Assembly: GCA_021792315.1 (NCBI GenBank) | Contig: JAJYUX010000006.1 | Span: 1 to 36,542, forward strand | Source of the DNA: an archaeon | GTDB lineage: Archaea > Thermoproteota > Nitrososphaeria > Nitrososphaerales > CADDZS01 | Direction: 5' to 3' | DNA length: 36,542 nt | In this document: in pieces, positions 32,537 to 36,542 of the stretch | How positions within the stretch are numbered: position 1 is the first letter of the stretch | Layout of the letters: each line of letters begins with the position of its first letter | Notes under the pieces: model-generated | Seen by the model: the letters and a program-made list of their open reading frames with translations, nothing else | Databases searched by the model: none | What the model was told of the DNA's origin: nothing | Translations under genes and position numbers: made by a program

Positions 32537-34021
32537 TCATCCGAACGCCAAAGGGTGCACAGGGAAGAAGAGTATGAAGAATACCAGTGCCGCAGCGAGC
32601 CAGAACAGCATCAGAAATCTCTGTTGGTTCGGGTTGTCTGGGGCGATGAAAGCTATCACCATCGGAATCCCCAGAGCAAGACCCGGATCAACATTCACAA
32701 AGTAGAACGGGTATGACACACGATCGAACGCGAAGTACTCGAACAGCGGAGGCCCGTAGGTTCCGAATATCCATGCGCTGATGAATGCGTCCAGAGCCGT
32801 GATGTTCTTTGTCAAAATCTTTATGACGAGAACAGCGCCTATGAGCCAAATTGAATACCAGATTACGAGGTTTCCAATTCCTAACCAGTCAATGGGATGA
32901 AGTTCCTTCTGACTCAGGATGGTGTTGTTAGGACCAGTTGTCGTTACAGTGACTGTGGTGACATAGTATTGTTGCGGGTTTATGTCCAAAGGTATTATCC
33001 ACATCCACGGAAGGTACACCCAAGGGTACAGCTGGGTGTCATTCTGAGTGGCTCTTAGAGATGAAGCGTAGGTGAAGTAATAGAAAAGATTCTGAAACGG
33101 GTTTGTCAGATAACCGCCGTGGGTCGTGGTTGTAGTAGTTGTGGTTGTATTGCTGCTGCCGTCCGGACTGACGACCACAACTGTGCTGACAATGTCCTGA
33201 GTCTGAGTGTATGGGTGATAGGCAGCGTCGTAAGCCCATAGAGGAAGTGAAACGACCAAGAATAACACTAAGATAAACGTCAAGAGTCTCTTCAGGCTCT
33301 GACCAGACAGAAGCTTGGACAAGGAATCATGCTTCGTTGCCCAGACGTGGTAAAGGAAAAGAACGATTACAAAGTAGACTCCCCACTCCTTGCTCAGTAT
33401 TGACAGACCGAACGCCACGCCCGCCCAGTAGTACTTCTTTTTGAAATAAGCCATGAATCCGAGAAGGGCGAAAAATATCGGCGGGCCCTCGAGCAGGTTC
33501 AATGAAGTGTGGATGAAAAACAACGTCTCGAATCCTAGCATTGAGGCTACAAACAGAGACTTTTCTCTGGAGAAGAAGTTCAGCGCAACTTGGTATAACG
33601 CCCAGACGCTGAGAACGCCTATGACGACGTAGAAGATTCTCCATCCAAAAAAGTCATTTCCGAAGAAGAAGATTCCTAGCGCGCCCCAGATCTTCCCGAA
33701 GAATGGATGTTCTAGATTGCTTGGTATGAACTGAAGCAAGTCCTTTGCGGCAGGTACGTAGTAGGCTTCGTCGAAAACACAGTCACCGCTGCTGCCGGTG
33801 CAGGTGCTGCCGCTTGGAAAAGACATCGCGAAGAGATGCAGTCCGAAAAGTATTAGGAGGAGATGACTGATTTTGAAGGACCCAAATTTGCCAATGACAA
33901 ATTCTTCAACGCGTTTCGTGAAGGTGGCTTGTTCTTGATGGTTGTTTGTTGCCTGTTGGAGTTCTAATTGATCTGATGCGGGTTCGATTGTGCTCTCTGA
34001 ATCTGCCAAACCAACGATCAA
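32537..34021 (-). CDS. PMT-family (GT39) dolichyl-phosphate-mannose-protein mannosyltransferase
   Basis: The 494-residue polytopic protein has about 10-12 helices. The first external loop carries the PMT signature VFDEAYYVPAAKDLLQF (acidic DE pair), followed by SNLEHPFFGKIWGALGI, which is like the EHPPLGK motif of the family. It transfers mannose or another sugar from a lipid carrier to Ser/Thr of secreted proteins; the Ser/Thr-rich surface protein at 4278 is a plausible target. A long loop holds a run of threonines (SNTTTTTTTTTHGGY, about 33110-33155 region), which may itself be glycosylated. Its start overlaps the stop of the next gene by 4 nt (ATGA), forming a two-glycosyltransferase operon. 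Confidence 0.85.
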   Translation of the reverse strand: MIVGLADSESTIEPASDQLELQQATNNHQEQATFTKRVEEFVIGKFGSFKISHLLLILFGLHLFAMSFPSGSTCTGSSGDCVFDEAYYVPAAKDLLQFIPSNLEHPFFGKIWGALGIFFFGNDFFGWRIFYVVIGVLSVWALYQVALNFFSREKSLFVASMLGFETLFFIHTSLNLLEGPPIFFALLGFMAYFKKKYYWAGVAFGLSILSKEWGVYFVIVLFLYHVWATKHDSLSKLLSGQSLKRLLTFILVLFLVVSLPLWAYDAAYHPYTQTQDIVSTVVVVSPDGSSNTTTTTTTTTHGGYLTNPFQNLFYYFTYASSLRATQNDTQLYPWVYLPWMWIIPLDINPQQYYVTTVTVTTTGPNNTILSQKELHPIDWLGIGNLVIWYSIWLIGAVLVIKILTKNITALDAFISAWIFGTYGPPLFEYFAFDRVSYPFYFVNVDPGLALGIPMVIAFIAPDNPNQQRFLMLFWLAAALVFFILFFPVHPLAFG

Positions 34022-35184
34022 CCATCTGTAGTCTTGTTCGAAAATCCAAGAATCCCAATTATCATAGCTAAGTAAATCTGCCGAATGAGAGCAAAGGTCT
34101 GAGGAACCCCTGGAAGAGTCGGGTTTGCGAATTCAAACCACGTGACTATTATTCCGGCGTTTGCAATTTCGAGAAGGTAAAAGAGCGTCAAAGGAATCAT
34201 TGGCACGAGTGCGAACAGTGGAAGCAGGTCTATGTTCATCTGTGGAGTGGCAATATACGAGAAAAGAACAAATGATCCAAGAACCATAAAGGACCTCACG
34301 AGCAACGGCTTTGATCTGAAGAACACGTAGATCGAGAGTGCAGACACCACCAAAAGAGCGTAGCTAGTGTCCTTCGCCAGCTGGGAGAAGGGATTTTTGA
34401 ATATCCATATCAGAAAGCTATCTTCCAGACCCCAATTTTTGAGGTATGTATAGCCCGCCAGCCAAGTATTGAAATTTGCGAGCATGAATGGAATGTTTAG
34501 GGCGCCTACGATACCTCCGACGTAAGACAAGAAGAACAGTCGCGTCTTCTTGTCGGGAAGCTCCTGCCAGAATAGCGGGATCAGCAAGGCAGGGGAGAGT
34601 TTCGTTGAGATGGCGAATCCGAGTGCGATCGCGCTCCATTTCCAATCTGATCTCGCAATGAAAAAGTAGAGAGACAGCACTACGAAAAATGTCTGGACGA
34701 TGTCAAAGTTGTACGCTCCGAAGAAAATGAGTGACGGCGCAAATATCGAGTAGATCAGCTGCCTGTTGTAGCTCAATCCAAGGTAGCCCATGAATTGGTA
34801 CACGAAATGCGCTGTCAGCATTGTGAAAACAAGGAGCACCGTGAATTCCACTGCTGCATAGACTCCGATATATCCTCCGCTCATCCAACCCCCCAGCCAC
34901 AGAATCAATCCACAAATTGGAGGATACTCGAAGACATATGTCACGTATGGGATTCCCACTACGACTTCGTGAAGCTGCTGCGGAGTCGTCCTGTACCAGA
35001 AGGTGTCAACTATATCGCTGTAGTAGCTCGGGGAGTTGTTGAACGGAAAATGGATTAGCGCACTGATCAGGAAGAACACAGCAGCCGCGAGAATCGCAGT
35101 AGTATATTGAGGATCGTCCAACAAATCCTTCATTTTCGCAGGGATCCAATCGGAACGGCTAGACCATCCAGAGCGAACAGTCAT
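34018..35184 (-). CDS. polytopic GT87-like glycosyltransferase
   Basis: The 388-residue protein has about 9-10 membrane helices and the GT87/GT39-like (GT-C fold) pattern: SYYSDIVDTFWYRTTPQQLH with an Asp in the first loop, VTYVFEYPPICGLILWLGG (YPP motif), and IALGFAISTKLSPALLIPLF (K-x-P region). Such enzymes use polyprenyl-phosphate mannose to extend glycans outside the membrane. The start ATG 35184 is preceded by an unremarkable region; no other start is better supported. It is the first gene of an operon with the PMT gene, suggesting joint work on envelope glycans. Confidence 0.8.
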   Translation of the reverse strand: MTVRSGWSSRSDWIPAKMKDLLDDPQYTTAILAAAVFFLISALIHFPFNNSPSYYSDIVDTFWYRTTPQQLHEVVVGIPYVTYVFEYPPICGLILWLGGWMSGGYIGVYAAVEFTVLLVFTMLTAHFVYQFMGYLGLSYNRQLIYSIFAPSLIFFGAYNFDIVQTFFVVLSLYFFIARSDWKWSAIALGFAISTKLSPALLIPLFWQELPDKKTRLFFLSYVGGIVGALNIPFMLANFNTWLAGYTYLKNWGLEDSFLIWIFKNPFSQLAKDTSYALLVVSALSIYVFFRSKPLLVRSFMVLGSFVLFSYIATPQMNIDLLPLFALVPMIPLTLFYLLEIANAGIIVTWFEFANPTLPGVPQTFALIRQIYLAMIIGILGFSNKTTDG

Positions 35185-35391
35185 CTTTCATTCCCCGATA
35201 CTACGCATTGTGTTCATGGATTCCTGTGAGCGCAAGAGATCAACTCGCTCGTATTAAATTCTAGACGAAGATACGCAGTCTTTCTCTGAACCGTGCATTG
35301 TTGTGGATTCCACAGACAGTGCGTTGATTCTTCTGAGATAACATGAAACTTAATTTGGACATCCCCTGGCGTTCTTCCCAAGCGTTCACCT

Positions 35392-35982
35392 TTGGATTCG
35401 CATGTTTCTTCCTCCCGTGCCGTAGCAATGATCGGAATGTTTTCTGCTTTGTACATTGTGTCGTCGAGCATAGTCTCTTTCGTCACGCAGGTCGGGTACC
35501 CTGAGCACTTTTTGCGGGGAATTCTAATGACAGCCGTCGTGCTTTGGACAGGACGAAAATGGAGTGCCACTATAATGGGCGCCGTCTGCGGATTGGTGTT
35601 TCTGCTCGTGGTTCCTTCTCCGGCTCCTTACTTGCTCGCATCGACTTTTGTTTCAGGGCTCGTTTTCGACCTTGTTCTCACCCCCGGTTCTTTCGCCAAA
35701 TCCATCAGGTCAACTACAAGAGTACTGATTGGAGCCGCCGTGAGCGGTGCAGCAGAGTCTCTCGTGGCGCTCTCGATCCTCACATATGCGGGCTTTTTCG
35801 GGACAAAGACCCTTGCAATCTTGGGAATCGCTTGGTCCACCGATCTAGTACTGAACATAATCCTGAGTGCGGTCGGCGCCATAATAGCCATACAGTTTCT
35901 TTCCAAGAAACTCAAGACCATGTCACCGCCAAACGAACAGAATAAACTGAACAATGGAAGCGATGCACGCAATCAGAATTAG
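35392..35982 (+). CDS. membrane protein, ECF S-component-like
   Basis: The 196-residue product has about five to six helices, with VAMIGMFSALYIVSSSIVSF at the start, GRKWSATIMGAVCGLVFLLV, YLLASTFVSGLVFDLVL, TTRVLIGAAVSGAAESLVAL and LSAVGAIIAIQFLSKK. This layout and the early R-x-x-A-x-x-x-x-F-S-A-L-Y motif resemble substrate-binding subunits of ECF vitamin or metal transporters, a resemblance I hold with moderate confidence. The start is TTG 35392; the ATG at 35428 is also possible. Its last 60 nt overlap the converging rhomboid gene. The substrate is unknown and no energizing subunits are here. Confidence 0.65.
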   Translation: MDSHVSSSRAVAMIGMFSALYIVSSSIVSFVTQVGYPEHFLRGILMTAVVLWTGRKWSATIMGAVCGLVFLLVVPSPAPYLLASTFVSGLVFDLVLTPGSFAKSIRSTTRVLIGAAVSGAAESLVALSILTYAGFFGTKTLAILGIAWSTDLVLNIILSAVGAIIAIQFLSKKLKTMSPPNEQNKLNNGSDARNQN

Positions 35983-36542
35983 CCCCGCCACTATTGCAAC
36001 GCTTATCGTTTTGGATTCATAAGCGAAGGAATATTCTGTTATTGACGGTTTCACTGAATCGTACATCAATCCTGCCGCGATGAATCCGCCGACAGCTCCT
36101 CCAATGTGTGCGACATAATTCACATCGGGAAGAATGCTGCTCCCGAAGAACACTATGATGAATAGTATTGCTGGAGGTGCCTCGATCTTCCTTTGCTTCA
36201 GCGATGAGAAGGCAACCAACGCGGCAAATAATCCGAATATTCCGCCGGAAGCTCCGGCACTGGCGTAGTTTGCTCCCTGAAGCATGGTCATCAGATTTCC
36301 TAAGAGAGCACTCCCGAAGAATATCGCGAAATATCTTGTCTTGTTAAGAGAGTCTTCTGTGAGCCAGTCGAAAATCAGCACAGCTATCGCGTTGAAACCA
36401 GCGTCAAGCACCGAATCTGTCACGAGAATCGATGTGAACATCTGATAGTACTGATGCCCGTAGAGAACTAGACCGTTGTCCTGTGCTAGGAATAGGGTCG
36501 CCTTTCCGCAAAATCCAACCATCGGAGGACACACATTGATCA
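35923..36542 (-). CDS. rhomboid-family intramembrane serine protease (5' end beyond window)
   Basis: The protein cleaves membrane proteins within the bilayer. The catalytic serine is in YASAGASGGIFGLFAALVAF (GASG motif) and the catalytic histidine region is VNYVAHIGGAVGGFIAAGLM (H-x-x-G-x-x-x-G). An early GHQYYQMFTSILV segment matches the region between helices 1 and 2. The frame is open through the window edge at 36542, so the first helix and start codon are missing; the GTG at 36534 is an unlikely start. After the core come two helices and a cytoplasmic tail. It converges on the S-component-like gene with a 60-nt overlap. Confidence 0.88.
   Translation of the reverse strand, partial: INVCPPMVGFCGKATLFLAQDNGLVLYGHQYYQMFTSILVTDSVLDAGFNAIAVLIFDWLTEDSLNKTRYFAIFFGSALLGNLMTMLQGANYASAGASGGIFGLFAALVAFSSLKQRKIEAPPAILFIIVFFGSSILPDVNYVAHIGGAVGGFIAAGLMYDSVKPSITEYSFAYESKTISVAIVAGLILIACIASIVQFILFVWR

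Noticed and set aside
33110..33160. repeated GTT/GTA triplets as a regulatory repeat
   Set aside because: They encode a threonine run in an external loop of the PMT protein.

Overview
The window looks archaeal, most likely from the Nitrososphaeria/Thermoproteota side. The evidence is a Tfx-family HTH protein, DUF929 and DUF4382 proteins, a PMT/GT39 mannosyltransferase beside a GT87-like enzyme, TATA-like boxes about 25-40 nt upstream of starts, many apparently leaderless genes, and GTG/TTG starts. I cannot place it to genus. No rRNA, tRNA or CRISPR array was found.

Layout. 1-1896 (-) is a 3'-truncated HTH + STAND ATPase regulator with a perfect palindrome at its start. 2065-4007 (-) is an assimilatory sulfate pair: an APS/PAPS reductase followed by ATP sulfurylase, preceded by four regularly spaced TGCGTA-type motifs. 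4278-9449 (-) holds a 1395-residue NHL-propeller surface protein and a smaller secreted protein. 9635-12999 (+) is a large STAND ATPase/TPR regulator whose N-terminus appears to be interrupted by a frameshift. 13094-13585 (-) is a decayed ISAzo13-like transposase with three in-frame stops. 13612-17905 holds a DUF4382 lipoprotein-like or membrane-anchored protein, a Lys-rich mini-protein, Tfx, a DHA2 exporter and a ZIP metal transporter.

17978-23062 (-) is a biotin block: BioY transporter, biotin-protein ligase, then acyl-CoA carboxylase carboxyltransferase, biotin carboxylase and biotin carrier protein. The genes that import and attach biotin therefore sit directly upstream of the enzyme that uses it. 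23540-25020 (-) holds a PadR regulator with an operator-like inverted repeat, a TenA/CADD-like di-metal protein and small membrane or Cys proteins.

25074-27423 is the most unusual segment. It is an IS6-like (DD34E) element bounded by imperfect terminal inverted repeats of about 40 bp and a short direct repeat. Its transposase appears split inside a SWIM zinc finger. Between the repeats it also carries a ribbon-helix-helix repressor, a coupled two-TM surface protein and a small membrane protein. The presumed RHH operator overlaps the transposase promoter, so the element looks like a self-regulated IS with passenger genes.

27464-36542 is ordinary chromosome-like sequence: a membrane thioredoxin-like DUF929 protein with a C2H2 finger, two small membrane proteins, a GNAT acetyltransferase, malic enzyme, a small basic protein, a DCC thiol-oxidoreductase, a hypothetical protein, two polytopic glycosyltransferases, an ECF S-component-like membrane protein, and a 5'-truncated rhomboid protease.
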